NCBI GenBank assembly: GCA_017442735.1
Contig: JAFRZE010000071.1
Coordinates: 1 to 43,126, forward strand
From: Bacillota bacterium
Lineage (GTDB): Bacteria > Bacillota > Clostridia > Lachnospirales > Bianqueaceae
DNA: 43,126 nucleotides
Reading direction: 5' to 3'
The notes beneath the pieces were generated by a model, which made no database searches, was not told the origin of the DNA, and worked only from the letters and a program-made list of their open reading frames with translations. Below, piece after piece: positions 14,680 through 23,490 of the stretch (its first letter is position 1; each line of letters opens with the position of its first letter). The translations under genes were made by a program, and so were the position numbers.

Positions 14680-15930
14680 TTATCCTTCCTGCTCTGATGG
14701 GATATTTGCGTTCATTTCCCTGACGATCTCCACGACCTCGATGTCTCCGCCTGCAAGGATCTCCACGATCTTCTCCCGGCCGTCCGAATTGGGGCCGTTC
14801 TGCCAGTAGATCTCCGCCCTTCGAAGGTTTTCCTCTTCATAAACAGATCCGTCAAAGCATTTATAGGCATCACCTTCGTAGCAGCCTCCGTTTACCCGGA
14901 TCTTCGCGATCCCGTAGACCGGCCTTCCCTGGCTGGCAAAGTAATCCGCCCATTGCTCTGCCTCTTTAAACGAACGGGAAACATAGAGACTGGCCATACG
15001 GGAGGGATACTGCGGGTATTTTTCCTTTCGTACTTTCTCCAGCGCCAGCTCCCGGAGCGCGACGCTTACCGTATGAGAAAGGTTTTTCTCGTCATACTGA
15101 TCCGGATGGGCGTAGATATCCCGAACCGTCTCCAGCTCCGCGTAGACGCGGCGATGAACGCCGTTGGGATGTTCCTCGTCCAACAGGATATGCTGTCCGG
15201 CCTGTTTCGGGATGTCGGAGATCACATGATAGAAGATCTTTTCGTCCGCCTCTTCCGCCTTCAGCGGATCTGTCAGTCCGAAAGCTTTTTCCACCAATAC
15301 GAGCGTCTCTTCGATCGTCCGGTTCTCATCCCGGAGGATCACCGGGAAACCGGCATGCAGGAACTTTTCATAGCGTTCACGGGAATTGATCCTTTTCAGG
15401 CACTCTCTGAAATTTGCCAGCGATTTTTCCGGATCCGGCTCTTCCAGCATCAGCCGGTAGAGAAACTGTTTTTCCCGGTCCGGGCGCTCAAAGAAACGGC
15501 GGACGGAGATCTCCGGATCAGCCAGCATGATCAGTACGTGGTTCGAAGATACCGTATCTCCGGCCTCCTTCGGATCATAAAACCGGTGAAGCGTTTCCAG
15601 GGAAACATTCGTGTCCACGAAGACTTTCTTTCCCTGTTCGCTCACCTTATCCAGGATCCGAAGCTCCAGGATCTCGCATTCTCTGGACGTTTCATCGATC
15701 CAGGCTTCATATTCATCGGGCGTTCTCCGGACGAAATCATGCCAGTCCTGTAGGTCTCTGGTATAGCAAAGGCCCGGAAACTCTTTCGGATCCAGGGATT
15801 CGTCCATCAGCTGTTCATGATAGTTTTCGGTGCAGGCGATCCCGTCGTATTTCTCGGCCAGGCGCTCGACCATGGTCGATTTCCCGGCGTACGCCGTCCC
15901 GTTGATAAAGTAAATGTTATTCAGATTCAT
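14680..15930 (-). CDS. P-loop kinase fused to a DUF2441/ADP-ribosyltransferase-like domain (416 aa)
   Basis: Residues 1-220 form a P-loop nucleotide or small-molecule kinase-like domain: Walker A GTAYAGKST (11-19), a lid with several arginines (about 144-152) and 'VFVDTN' (103-108). Residues about 231-403 are a separate domain with 'FYHVISDIP', 'KYPQYPSRMASLYVS' (304-318) and 'YKCFDGSVYEEENLRRAEIYW', a pattern I associate with DUF2441 and, more loosely, with ADP-ribosyltransferase-like folds. Substrate and function are unknown. It is inserted between rsmG and mnmG with a GNAT gene, a site otherwise highly conserved. Domain boundaries are clear; the second assignment is tentative. Confidence 0.6.
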   Translation of the reverse strand: MNLNNIYFINGTAYAGKSTMVERLAEKYDGIACTENYHEQLMDESLDPKEFPGLCYTRDLQDWHDFVRRTPDEYEAWIDETSRECEILELRILDKVSEQGKKVFVDTNVSLETLHRFYDPKEAGDTVSSNHVLIMLADPEISVRRFFERPDREKQFLYRLMLEEPDPEKSLANFRECLKRINSRERYEKFLHAGFPVILRDENRTIEETLVLVEKAFGLTDPLKAEEADEKIFYHVISDIPKQAGQHILLDEEHPNGVHRRVYAELETVRDIYAHPDQYDEKNLSHTVSVALRELALEKVRKEKYPQYPSRMASLYVSRSFKEAEQWADYFASQGRPVYGIAKIRVNGGCYEGDAYKCFDGSVYEEENLRRAEIYWQNGPNSDGREKIVEILAGGDIEVVEIVREMNANIPSEQEG

Positions 15931-15936
15931 TGGTTA

Positions 15937-16470
15937 TCAGCACCCTGTCTTTACGTCATAACGGTTGATCGTCAGGCCGGATTCTTCCCCGTGGAGAGAG
16001 TCTATATAGGTACCGCCCGCGGAAAGGATCGTTTTCACGCTGCCGGTATTGATGTCCCGGCAGATGATCCGTACCGGGTCGATGCCCAGTTCTTTCGCCT
16101 TATCCAGCGCCAAGCGGAGCTGCTCTTTGGCGTAGCCTTTTCTGCGTTCGCTCGGACGGACACTATAGCCGATGTGCGAAGCAAAATCCAGATCGTCGTC
16201 ATCGTATTCGAGTTTGTGCCGAAGACAGACCGCGCCAATCATCTTTCCGTCTTCCCTGCGGACGGACAGATACCAGGAGATCTTGCCTTCCATCTCTTTG
16301 GTATAGCGGATCCATTCCGAAACGCTTGCAAACTCTTGCAGGCCATTCAGTCCGGGGATCTCATCCGGATCAGCGGTCACCTGCATGCGGTCCGAGGGAA
16401 ATTCATCGCGGTAATCCTCGATCGTTTGGGTATATTCCTCTGAAACCTTGACTAATTCCAGTTCACTCAT
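15937..16470 (-). CDS. GNAT-family N-acetyltransferase (177 aa)
   Basis: An acetyl-CoA-dependent acetyltransferase of the GNAT fold. The acetyl-CoA-binding signature is seen in '[22 protein letters not shown]' (R/Q-x-x-G-x-A form), preceded by '[14 protein letters not shown]' and followed by a C-terminal '[15 protein letters not shown]'. The N-terminal half resembles predicted acetyltransferases of the YjcF/COG3981 type acting on small molecules or toxins; no substrate can be named. Its start overlaps the end of mnmG by 8 bp, and its stop is six bases before the fusion-kinase gene, so the three are one transcription unit. Confidence 0.85.
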   Translation of the reverse strand: MSELELVKVSEEYTQTIEDYRDEFPSDRMQVTADPDEIPGLNGLQEFASVSEWIRYTKEMEGKISWYLSVRREDGKMIGAVCLRHKLEYDDDDLDFASHIGYSVRPSERRKGYAKEQLRLALDKAKELGIDPVRIICRDINTGSVKTILSAGGTYIDSLHGEESGLTINRYDVKTGC

Positions 16471-18340
16471 CTTGTTTTCCTTCTTTCGGAAGCCGCGCCA
16501 GATAGACCAGCAGAACGTTGATATCCGCCGGGGATACGCCGGAGATACGGCTGGCCTGGCCTACGGATGTCGGCCGGATATTCGCAAGCTTCTGCCGGGC
16601 TTCGAGCCGAAGTCCCTCGATTTTCGCATAATCCAGATCCGCGGGGATCTGCCGCTTCTCCAACTTGTGGAAATGCTCGATCTGCTGGAGTTCCCGCGCG
16701 ATATATCCTTCATATTTGATCCGGATCTCCGCCTGCTGCCAGACCTCTTCCGGAAGGCTCGGCCGTTCCTTATCCCACGCTGCGAGCGACAGATAGGTGT
16801 GCTCCGGATGTTTCAGAAGCTCCGAAAGCATCCCGTGGCTGTGACCATCCTCATCGATGCCGCGCGTTACCTTAAGTCTCGCCTCTTCCTGATCGATCAT
16901 TTGTTTCTTCTGAAGGAATTTCTGATATCTCTCTTCCGGGATCAACCCGACGCGGTGTCCCTCTTCCGTCAGCCGAAGATCCGCATTGTCCTGGCGAAGC
17001 ATCAGACGGTATTCGGCGCGGGAGGTCATCATTCGATAGGGCTCGTTCGTCCCTTTGGTGACCAGGTCATCGATCAGCACGCCGATATAGCTATTCGTCC
17101 GGTCGACTTTCACCGGTTCCTTTCCCTGCAGGGAAAGGACGGCGTTGAGGCCGGCGATCAGTCCCTGCGCCGCGGCTTCCTCATAGCCGGAACTTCCGTT
17201 GAACTGGCCGGCGCTGTAGAGTCCCTGAATGGTTTTGATCTCCAGAGTGTTTTTCAGATAGAGCGGATCGATACAGTCATATTCGATGGCGTAGCCGGTA
17301 CGCATGATCTCGACGTGATGCATGCCGGGGATCGTCCGCAGCATATCCCGCTGCACATCTTCCGGCAGGGAAGAGGACATGCCCTGTACATAGTATTCCA
17401 GGGTGTTTTCACCTTCCGGCTCCAGGAACAGCTGATGCCGTTCCTTATCCGCGAAGCGGACCACTTTATCTTCGATCGAAGGACAGTAGCGCGGTCCGAC
17501 GCCGTGGATCACGCCGCCGTAAAGCGGGGAGCGGTGCAGGTTCTGCCGGATCACGGTATGCGTTTCTTCATTTGTATAGGTCAGATAGCAGGGGATCTGC
17601 TCTCTGGCGATCTCTTCGGACGTATTTTCAAAGGAGAAGGGGACGACCTTGGGATCCCCGTTCTGCACGGTCATCTCATCGAGGTCCAGTGTTTTCCCGT
17701 CGACCCGGGCCGGCGTACCGGTCTTGAACCGCCGAAGCGGCAGACCCAGCGACGCCAGATTTTCGGTCAGTCCTCCTCTGGCTGCCTGTGAACCGTTCGG
17801 TCCGGTAAACGTCTCATATTCTCCGTGGATGCAGCGAGCATTCAGATAAGTACCGGTGCAGATGATCGCGCGTTTGCATGGATAATACGCGCCGGTCGCG
17901 GTCTCCACCCCGATCACGCGGCGCTCGGAGAGATCATCCGGGTCGGTTTCTACATCGACGCGGACGATCTCATTTTGCCGGACCCGCAGATTCGGCGTGC
18001 GCTCCAGGGTCCGTTTCATTTCTTCTTTATATCGGAATTTGTCGGCCTGCGCCCGGAGTGAATGGACCGCCGGTCCCTTGGCCGTATTCAGCATCCGGGA
18101 CTGGATATAGGTCTTGTCGATGTTTTTCCCCATCTCTCCGCCGAGGGCGTCGACTTCGCGGACCAGATGTCCTTTGGAAGTGCCGCCGATCGAAGGATTG
18201 CACGGCATCTGCGCGATGGAGTCCAGTGAGATCGCGAAAAGAATCGTCGAAAAGCCCAGCCTGGCGGCCGCCAGGGCCGCTTCACATCCGGCGTGTCCGC
18301 CGCCGATCACAACAACGTCGGCTCCCTGATCCTGATACAT
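16463..18340 (-). CDS. mnmG: tRNA uridine-34 carboxymethylaminomethyl-modification enzyme MnmG
   Basis: FAD-dependent partner of MnmE (GidA) that installs the (carboxymethyl)aminomethyl group on wobble U34 of certain tRNAs. The 625-residue protein starts with the FAD-binding '[19 protein letters not shown]', contains '[25 protein letters not shown]' split regions, '[10 protein letters not shown]' and '[21 protein letters not shown]', and ends with the C-terminal helical domain '[18 protein letters not shown]'. Length is normal. mnmE lies 27 bp upstream in the same direction, as in most Bacillota. Confidence 0.97.
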   Translation of the reverse strand: MYQDQGADVVVIGGGHAGCEAALAAARLGFSTILFAISLDSIAQMPCNPSIGGTSKGHLVREVDALGGEMGKNIDKTYIQSRMLNTAKGPAVHSLRAQADKFRYKEEMKRTLERTPNLRVRQNEIVRVDVETDPDDLSERRVIGVETATGAYYPCKRAIICTGTYLNARCIHGEYETFTGPNGSQAARGGLTENLASLGLPLRRFKTGTPARVDGKTLDLDEMTVQNGDPKVVPFSFENTSEEIAREQIPCYLTYTNEETHTVIRQNLHRSPLYGGVIHGVGPRYCPSIEDKVVRFADKERHQLFLEPEGENTLEYYVQGMSSSLPEDVQRDMLRTIPGMHHVEIMRTGYAIEYDCIDPLYLKNTLEIKTIQGLYSAGQFNGSSGYEEAAAQGLIAGLNAVLSLQGKEPVKVDRTNSYIGVLIDDLVTKGTNEPYRMMTSRAEYRLMLRQDNADLRLTEEGHRVGLIPEERYQKFLQKKQMIDQEEARLKVTRGIDEDGHSHGMLSELLKHPEHTYLSLAAWDKERPSLPEEVWQQAEIRIKYEGYIARELQQIEHFHKLEKRQIPADLDYAKIEGLRLEARQKLANIRPTSVGQASRISGVSPADINVLLVYLARLPKEGKQDE

Positions 18341-18367
18341 AGTTTTTTTCTTCCTTAATATATTGTC

Positions 18368-19780
18368 TTATTTTCCCAGACAGAAACGGGAAAAGATATT
18401 TTCGATCACATCGTCTCTGGCGCTCTTGCCGATCAGATCCCCGATCGCGTCCGCCGCTTCGGAAAGATCGATCGTAAGTAAATCTTCCGGAAGTCCCGCG
18501 CCGGCACATACCCGCAGCAGCGCTTCTTTGGCCCGGATCAAAGCTTCTTTCTGACGAAGGTTGGTGACCATTGGCGCATTGTTCTCCAGAAGTTCTTCGT
18601 TAAAGAAAGCTTCCCGGATCGTTTTTTCCAGCGTTTCGATCCCCTCGCCGGTCTGCGCGGAAATGGGCAGTACCGCGAGCGGCTTCGGCAGATTTTCGCG
18701 GGAAGAGATCCATGCCTTCACACAGCTTACGGTCTCTTCCGGATCGTCCAGCTGATCCACTTTATTCACTAAGATCAGATAGGGTTTATCCTCCACGCTT
18801 TCAATGAGGCGCACCTCTTCCGGAGGAAGTGACTCTCCGCCTTGGAGCACGGAAATGAGCAACAGCACCAGGTCGCTTTCGCGAATGGCTTTATAGGAGC
18901 GCTCCACCCCGATATTTTCCACGACGTCTTCCGTTTCCCGGATGCCCGCGGTATCCAGCAGCTTAAGCGGAATGCCACCCAGATCCATCTTCTCGGAGAT
19001 CACGTCTCGGGTGGTCCCCGGGATATCCGTGACGATCGCTCTTTCTTCCTTCAAAAGCCGGTTCAGAAGGCTGCTTTTTCCGACGTTCGGAAGCCCGATC
19101 AGGGAAACCTTCAGGCCGTCTCTTAGCAGCATGCCTGTATCCGCGCTCTGAAGAAGGGTCTCCACCTTTTGGAGGATCTCTTTCGTCTTCTCCTGGATCT
19201 CATTTTCCGAGATCTCCGGCAGATCATCGTATTCCGGATAATCGATATTCACTTCGATATCAGCCAGCATGCGGATCAGTTCGTCTCTCAGCGCGTTCGC
19301 CTCTTTGAAGAGCCGGCCCTCCATCTGAGAAGAAGCTGCCTTCAGGGAATAGCGTGTCCCGGCGTCGATCAGGTCCATGACCGCTTCCGCCTTGGTCAGA
19401 TCCATCTTTCCGTTCATAAAGGCACGTCTGGTGAACTCGCCCGGAGCGGCCATGTGGCAGCCGGAAGCGATCAGCGCTTCCAGGATCCGACGGCAAAGGT
19501 ACATGCCGCCGTGGCAGTCGATCTCCACCGTGTCCTCGCCGGTAAAGGTACCGGGCCCTTTCATGGGAAGGACCAGCGCCTCGTCCAGGAGTTCCCCTTT
19601 TTGGGGATCTTTGATCTTCCGTAGGATGGCTCTGTGGGAAGGCAGGCTGGAAAAATCCGTCTTTCCCATCAGTTTTCCGCAGATGGAAAAAGCCTCCGGA
19701 CCGCTCACGCGGATCACGGCGACACCGCCGGTCCCTGCGGGACTTGACAGCGCGCAGATGGTTGCTTCTTGATACATCAT
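18368..19780 (-). CDS. mnmE: tRNA modification GTPase MnmE
   Basis: A 470-residue potassium-activated GTPase (TrmE) forming the MnmEG complex. The N-terminal tetrahydrofolate-binding domain has 'GTGGVAVIRVSG' and 'PGEFTRRAFMNGKMDL'; the G domain shows G1 'GLPNVGKSSL', G2 'TDIPGTTRDV', G3 'DTAG' and G4 'NKVD'. The conserved C-terminal CxGK is CLGK at the very end. The first codon may be either of two adjacent ATGs (MMYQ). A terminator after jag separates it from the upstream operon. Confidence 0.97.
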   Translation of the reverse strand: MMYQEATICALSSPAGTGGVAVIRVSGPEAFSICGKLMGKTDFSSLPSHRAILRKIKDPQKGELLDEALVLPMKGPGTFTGEDTVEIDCHGGMYLCRRILEALIASGCHMAAPGEFTRRAFMNGKMDLTKAEAVMDLIDAGTRYSLKAASSQMEGRLFKEANALRDELIRMLADIEVNIDYPEYDDLPEISENEIQEKTKEILQKVETLLQSADTGMLLRDGLKVSLIGLPNVGKSSLLNRLLKEERAIVTDIPGTTRDVISEKMDLGGIPLKLLDTAGIRETEDVVENIGVERSYKAIRESDLVLLLISVLQGGESLPPEEVRLIESVEDKPYLILVNKVDQLDDPEETVSCVKAWISSRENLPKPLAVLPISAQTGEGIETLEKTIREAFFNEELLENNAPMVTNLRQKEALIRAKEALLRVCAGAGLPEDLLTIDLSEAADAIGDLIGKSARDDVIENIFSRFCLGK

Positions 19781-19795
19781 TTATCTCCGAATCGT

Positions 19796-19855
19796 AAAAA
19801 GAAAAGGACTGCCGGGGCGACTCGTTCGGCGGGTGCCCCTGAAGCAGCCCTTTTA
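19796..19855 (-). terminator. Intrinsic terminator after jag
   Basis: On the minus strand AAAAGGGCTGC (19855-19845) pairs, with one bulge, with GGCAGTCCTTTT, the inner GGGGC/GCCCC extends the stem, and CTTTTT follows. It ends the rpmH-to-jag transcript before mnmE. Confidence 0.75.
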
Positions 19856-19859
19856 GCTA

Positions 19860-20981
19860 TCAGCGTTTTCTTCTGGGTGTGATGACCACTTTGCGGTAGG
19901 GTTCTTCGCCCTCGCTGTAGGTCTCGACGCCGCGATCCGCCTGCAGAACGGAATGGATGATCCGACGCTCATAAGGATTCATCGGCTCCAGCGCCACACG
20001 GCGGCCCGTTCTCTTCGCTTTCTTCGCCAGGTTGATCGCCAGTTTTTCCAGCGTTTCCTGACGGCGGGCACGGTAACCTTCGGTATCCAGTTTCATCCGG
20101 ACATGATCGTTACGTCCCTTGTTGACGACCAGCGTCGCCAGGTACTGAAGGCTGTCCAGGGTCGTGCCGCGTTTTCCGATGATCACGCCCATGCCTTCTC
20201 CTTCGATATTGACTTCCAGAATGCCTTCTTCGGAGAATTCGGCGGACAGCGTCGTTTCGATGCCCATGGCTTTGAGCACGTCGGTCAGGAAAGCGGTCAC
20301 TTTCGCTTTGACTTCTTCCGCGTCGGCCGGGATCTCATAGACCTTCGGCTCGATCTCCTTCACTTCCTTCTCCGGAAGCTCTTCTTCCTGCACTTCCTCG
20401 CGGCGATCTCTCTTCGGCTGATTCCTGCGGCCGCGGCGGTCTTTTTTCTCTTCGTTACGGGAAGATTTACGTTCGCCGCCCTTGGAATCCCGGTCGCCTC
20501 CGCGCGCTTCGCGCTCGGCGTTGGCGCGGCGGATCCGCTGCTCGATGGAATCATCGATGGTCACGGTTTCTCCGGTGGAGGTGACAGCTTCGTACTTTTC
20601 AAAATTATAGGGGACGTTCTCCTCGGGTTCTTCTGTCTTTTCTTCTTTTTTCGGAGCGGGAGCTTCCGGTTTTTCTTCCTTGGCTTCCTTCTCTTCCTTG
20701 ACTTCCTTTACCTCTTCCGGCTCTTTCACGGTTTCCTTCTCTGCCATCGCGGCCATCTGGGCCGCTTTGACAACGCTCGATTCCGTATGATCCAGAACGG
20801 ATTCTTCCCCTTCTTTCATGGTGGCGCGAACGCGTGCAGTCCGATGGAACAGACCAAGCAGCCCCTTGCCGCCTTCTTCCAAAATTTCTATCTGAACCTG
20901 ATCACTGGAAGCGCCAAGCTGGAGCAGGGCACTGGTGATCGCTTCATCTACGCTCTTTCCTGTTACTTCAACCGATCTCAT
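19860..20981 (-). CDS. jag: KH/R3H RNA-binding protein Jag (KhpB/EloR type)
   Basis: An RNA-binding protein linked to cell elongation and envelope control in Bacillota. The N-terminal Jag domain (about 1-60) has 'SVDEAITSALLQLG' and 'GGKGLLGLF'. A long charged linker rich in Glu, Lys and Arg covers roughly residues 70-205. The KH domain follows with 'GVIIGKRGTTLDSLQYL', then the R3H domain with 'PMNPYERRIIHSVLQ' near the C-terminus. At 373 residues it is longer than B. subtilis Jag because of the linker. It overlaps yidC by 4 bp (ATGA). Confidence 0.95.
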   Translation of the reverse strand: MRSVEVTGKSVDEAITSALLQLGASSDQVQIEILEEGGKGLLGLFHRTARVRATMKEGEESVLDHTESSVVKAAQMAAMAEKETVKEPEEVKEVKEEKEAKEEKPEAPAPKKEEKTEEPEENVPYNFEKYEAVTSTGETVTIDDSIEQRIRRANAEREARGGDRDSKGGERKSSRNEEKKDRRGRRNQPKRDRREEVQEEELPEKEVKEIEPKVYEIPADAEEVKAKVTAFLTDVLKAMGIETTLSAEFSEEGILEVNIEGEGMGVIIGKRGTTLDSLQYLATLVVNKGRNDHVRMKLDTEGYRARRQETLEKLAINLAKKAKRTGRRVALEPMNPYERRIIHSVLQADRGVETYSEGEEPYRKVVITPRRKR

Positions 20982-22321
20982 TCATTCTCCTTTTCCACTT
21001 CCGTGGTTTCTTCGGGGCTGACTTCGGTATAATCCACATCAATGGTCTCCGGCTCGTCCGGCTGATTATCATCATATTTCTCATCCGGAAGCTTACCGTC
21101 GATCATACTCAGCCGGCGAAGCTGTTCTTCAAGGGTTTCTGTCTTTTTCTGGATTTCTTTCTGTACCGCGATCCGGTTGCCGGCCATCTGAGACTTCGAA
21201 ACGGTGTTGGCGGTTCCGATCCTTCCGCCGGTCGCGCGGTCGACTTTCGAACGGGATTCTTCCCTGGCTTTTTTCTTCTCGGCCAGTTCGTCTCTTCTCT
21301 TCAGCGCTTCCTTGTATTCTTCCTTATCGATGATCGAGTCGGAGATGTACTGGGACAGGATCGAGAACAGGTTACCGACGATCCAGTAAAGGCCAAGGCC
21401 CAGCGGCATGGAAGCCGTGAACCAGGCGGTCATCACCGGGAAGACATACGTCATGTATTTCATTGTCTGCTGCTGCTGGGAGACGGTCCCGTCGGGACTC
21501 ATCATTTTCTGACGGCGGTCGTTCGCCCGCTGCATCAGCCAGCTGGAAAGGAAGGTCGTTAAGCCGGAGAAGATCGGGAAAATGATGCCCCAGAGCTTCC
21601 AGCCGGGCGTTTCGGACAGGTTAAAGGTCAGCACACCGGCGCCAAGGGTACTGTAGGCATTGACGAGCTGGTAGTTCTGCTGGAACGCCGCGTCACCGGT
21701 CAGCTTCATGGTCTCCATGAAGGTCTGCCAGTCACTGCGGGACAGGTGATACATAAAGTCGATCACACCTTCGGTCGTCGCCGGATCCCAGTTACGGATC
21801 CCCTTTACGACTGTGGCATAGGTCTCGGCATTCATCACGTCCTGATAGCCGCTGATATTCTGCACGGTCGCGGCCATGGCCTGATAAAGATCTCCGATCT
21901 GGGTGACATAGAAAGGCACATTCCGCAGCATCTCAAAGAGCGCGAACAGAATGGGCATCTGGATAAGCAGAGGAAGACATCCGCTCATCGGGTTGGCTTT
22001 GTTTTCCGAATACAGCTGCTGGATCTCCTGATTCATCCGCTGCTGGGCTTCGGGATCTTTCTTATTTTTGTACTTTTCCTGAATCTTGTTGACTTTGGGC
22101 TGCAATCTTGCCATACGGCGGGAAGACCGCTGCTGTTTCAGCATCAGAGGCATCATCAGTGCCCTTACGATAAAGGTAAAGATAATGATCGTGACAGCCA
22201 GAGCCTGATTGGTCATGATCTGACTGATCACATAGAACAGTCCGTTGAAGATCCAGCTAAGCACATATGCGAAGGGTTTCAGGATCCACGAACTGGTAGC
22301 GGCCAGGATAATAGTTTCCAA
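20978..22321 (-). CDS. yidC: Membrane protein insertase YidC/OxaA, TTG start
   Basis: Inserts and folds membrane proteins, alone or with Sec. The 447-residue reading shows 'LKPFAYVLSWIFNGLFYVIS', a long hydrophobic segment with 'MTNQALAVTIIIFTFIVRALMMPL', the cytosolic helical hairpin 'SSRRMARLQPKVNKIQEKYKN', and later membrane helices with 'GCLPLLIQMPILFALFEML'. No ATG suits the N-terminus: a longer reading begins at TTG 22342, but AGGAGA (about 22333-22328) sits six bases before the TTG at 22321, which I prefer. A charged C-terminal tail extends past the last helix. Confidence 0.93.
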   Translation of the reverse strand: METIILAATSSWILKPFAYVLSWIFNGLFYVISQIMTNQALAVTIIIFTFIVRALMMPLMLKQQRSSRRMARLQPKVNKIQEKYKNKKDPEAQQRMNQEIQQLYSENKANPMSGCLPLLIQMPILFALFEMLRNVPFYVTQIGDLYQAMAATVQNISGYQDVMNAETYATVVKGIRNWDPATTEGVIDFMYHLSRSDWQTFMETMKLTGDAAFQQNYQLVNAYSTLGAGVLTFNLSETPGWKLWGIIFPIFSGLTTFLSSWLMQRANDRRQKMMSPDGTVSQQQQTMKYMTYVFPVMTAWFTASMPLGLGLYWIVGNLFSILSQYISDSIIDKEEYKEALKRRDELAEKKKAREESRSKVDRATGGRIGTANTVSKSQMAGNRIAVQKEIQKKTETLEEQLRRLSMIDGKLPDEKYDDNQPDEPETIDVDYTEVSPEETTEVEKENE

Positions 22322-22354
22322 AGGCGCTCTCCTCTCTAACAAATGGTTGGCGAT

Positions 22355-22567
22355 TTACGGTACCGGATCATATCCGCCCGGGTGAAAGGGATGACATTTC
22401 AGAATCCGCCGGATCGCAAGATACATGCCTTTAAAAACACCATATTTTTCGATCGCTTCATAGGCATAAGCGGAACAAGTCGGATAAAACCGGCAGGTGG
22501 GACGCCCTTTCAGTGGAGATATCCATTTTTGGTAAAAACGGATTAAAACAAGCAGTACTTTTTTCAA
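22355..22567 (-). CDS. yidD: Membrane-insertion efficiency factor YidD
   Basis: A 70-residue member of the YidD family (haemolysin-like, Pfam DUF37), thought to assist YidC-dependent insertion. Diagnostic residues are '[12 protein letters not shown]', the cysteine-containing '[19 protein letters not shown]' and '[17 protein letters not shown]' at the C-terminus. Its start overlaps the rnpA stop by 4 bp, the standard rnpA-yidD-yidC arrangement. Confidence 0.96.
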   Translation of the reverse strand: MKKVLLVLIRFYQKWISPLKGRPTCRFYPTCSAYAYEAIEKYGVFKGMYLAIRRILKCHPFHPGGYDPVP

Positions 22568-22908
22568 CGGGAAACCTTTTCCTTCCTGATCTTCAGCCTT
22601 TTGGCAAGCCGCATCAGCGATACTTCCATATCGGTGCTCTTTTTATCCGCGGCCGCTCCCCTTGCGACGATCACTATATCCAGTCCCTGAAGAAGATCCT
22701 GTTCATGAAGCCGGTACGCTTCTTTGATGATCCTCTTGACTCTGCTTCGTACGACACTGTTTCCGATTTTTTTAGACACAGTAATCCCTAAGCGGTTACT
22801 GTCGGTGCCGTTCTCCAAAAAATACAAAACAAAACAGAGGTCTGCCGCACGTTTCCCCGAACGGTAGACCGGGCTGAATTCACGATTTCTGAGGCTTTTT
22901 ATCCTCAT
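22564..22908 (-). CDS. rnpA: Ribonuclease P protein component
   Basis: The 114-residue protein subunit of RNase P, which matures tRNA 5' ends. It starts with '[18 protein letters not shown]' and carries the RNR signature '[18 protein letters not shown]' (family pattern R-N-R-x-K-R-x-x-R, here [10 protein letters not shown]), plus '[10 protein letters not shown]'. It is downstream of rpmH with a strong attenuator-like terminator in between, a usual way to lower RnpA relative to L34. Confidence 0.96.
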   Translation of the reverse strand: MRIKSLRNREFSPVYRSGKRAADLCFVLYFLENGTDSNRLGITVSKKIGNSVVRSRVKRIIKEAYRLHEQDLLQGLDIVIVARGAAADKKSTDMEVSLMRLAKRLKIRKEKVSR

Positions 22909-22931
22909 TCTGTGTTCCTCTTTGGGATTTT

Positions 22932-22965
22932 TAAGAAAAAGACCGGATCACTCCGGTTCTTTGTT
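22932..22965 (-). terminator. Terminator/attenuator between rpmH and rnpA
   Basis: On the minus strand GAACCGGA, a short loop GTGA, then TCCGGTCTTTTTCTT. A compact stem with a T-tract; read-through would allow rnpA expression at a lower level than rpmH. Confidence 0.75.
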
Positions 22966-22980
22966 TTGACCGAAAAGTCA

Positions 22981-23115
22981 TTACGCGGTCAGGACTTTTC
23001 TGCCTTTATTTCTTCTTCTGGAAAGAACTTTGCGGCCATTGGCTGTTGCCATTCTTTTTCTAAAGCCATGTTCTCTCTTACGCTGTTTGGTCTTTGGTCT
23101 GTAAGTTGTTACCAT
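22981..23115 (-). CDS. rpmH: 50S ribosomal protein L34
   Basis: A 44-residue, strongly basic protein beginning [20 protein letters not shown] and ending in a run around [13 protein letters not shown]. This is a perfect L34 pattern (family start 'M-K-R-T-Y-Q-P', here with T-T-Y-R-P-K). A purine-rich GGAGGAGG ribosome-binding site lies 13-20 bases upstream. It has a consensus promoter (23161-23189) and marks the left border of oriC. Confidence 0.97.
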   Translation of the reverse strand: MVTTYRPKTKQRKREHGFRKRMATANGRKVLSRRRNKGRKVLTA

Positions 23116-23160
23116 ATCCAGCTGCACCTCCTCCTGTTAAGCTAAAAAGAGCACCAGTCC

Positions 23161-23189
23161 ATTATACTGATAGTCCTTTGCAAAGTCAA
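23161..23189 (-). promoter_or_regulatory. Promoter of rpmH
   Basis: Minus strand -35 TTGACT (23184-23189), 17-bp spacer, -10 TATAAT (23161-23166). Near-consensus and the likely main promoter of the rpmH-rnpA-yidD-yidC-jag operon. Confidence 0.85.
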
Positions 23190-23238
23190 GCATTTTTTTA
23201 CCCACAAAACCCACTGAAAATGCCGCCTGCGGGGCTTT

Positions 23239-23368
23239 TTATCCACATTTTTGATTCAGTTTATCCCCAATTTGTGGACAAAACGGAAAGTTATCCACAT
23301 CAAATCCTTTTATTTACGCATTTTTTAAACCGGTGCATTGTTTTTTTATGTTATGCACATTATCCACA
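23239..23368. other. oriC, left DnaA-box cluster upstream of dnaA
   Basis: Perfect DnaA boxes TTATCCACA at 23239-23247, 23291-23299 and 23360-23368, and one-mismatch boxes at 23261-23269 (TTATCCCCA), 23272-23280 (inverse, TGTCCACAA) and 23351-23359 (TTATGCACA). The density and position between rpmH and dnaA are those of the upstream half of a bipartite Bacillota origin; this cluster also autoregulates dnaA in relatives. Confidence 0.9.
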
Positions 23369-23393
23369 GCGGCTTTTTTCGCAAATTTTCAAG

Positions 23394-23422
23394 TTGAAAC
23401 AGAGGATGGATTTTGTTATTAT
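23394..23422 (+). promoter_or_regulatory. Promoter of dnaA
   Basis: TTGAAA (23394-23399), 17-bp spacer, TATTAT (23417-23422), directly downstream of the DnaA-box cluster, so DnaA binding can repress it. Confidence 0.65.
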
Positions 23423-23490
23423 ATAAGATAACCTTTTACTGAAACAATCGAATAGAGAGAACAGATTGGATATATTTTCCAAAGGAGAAT

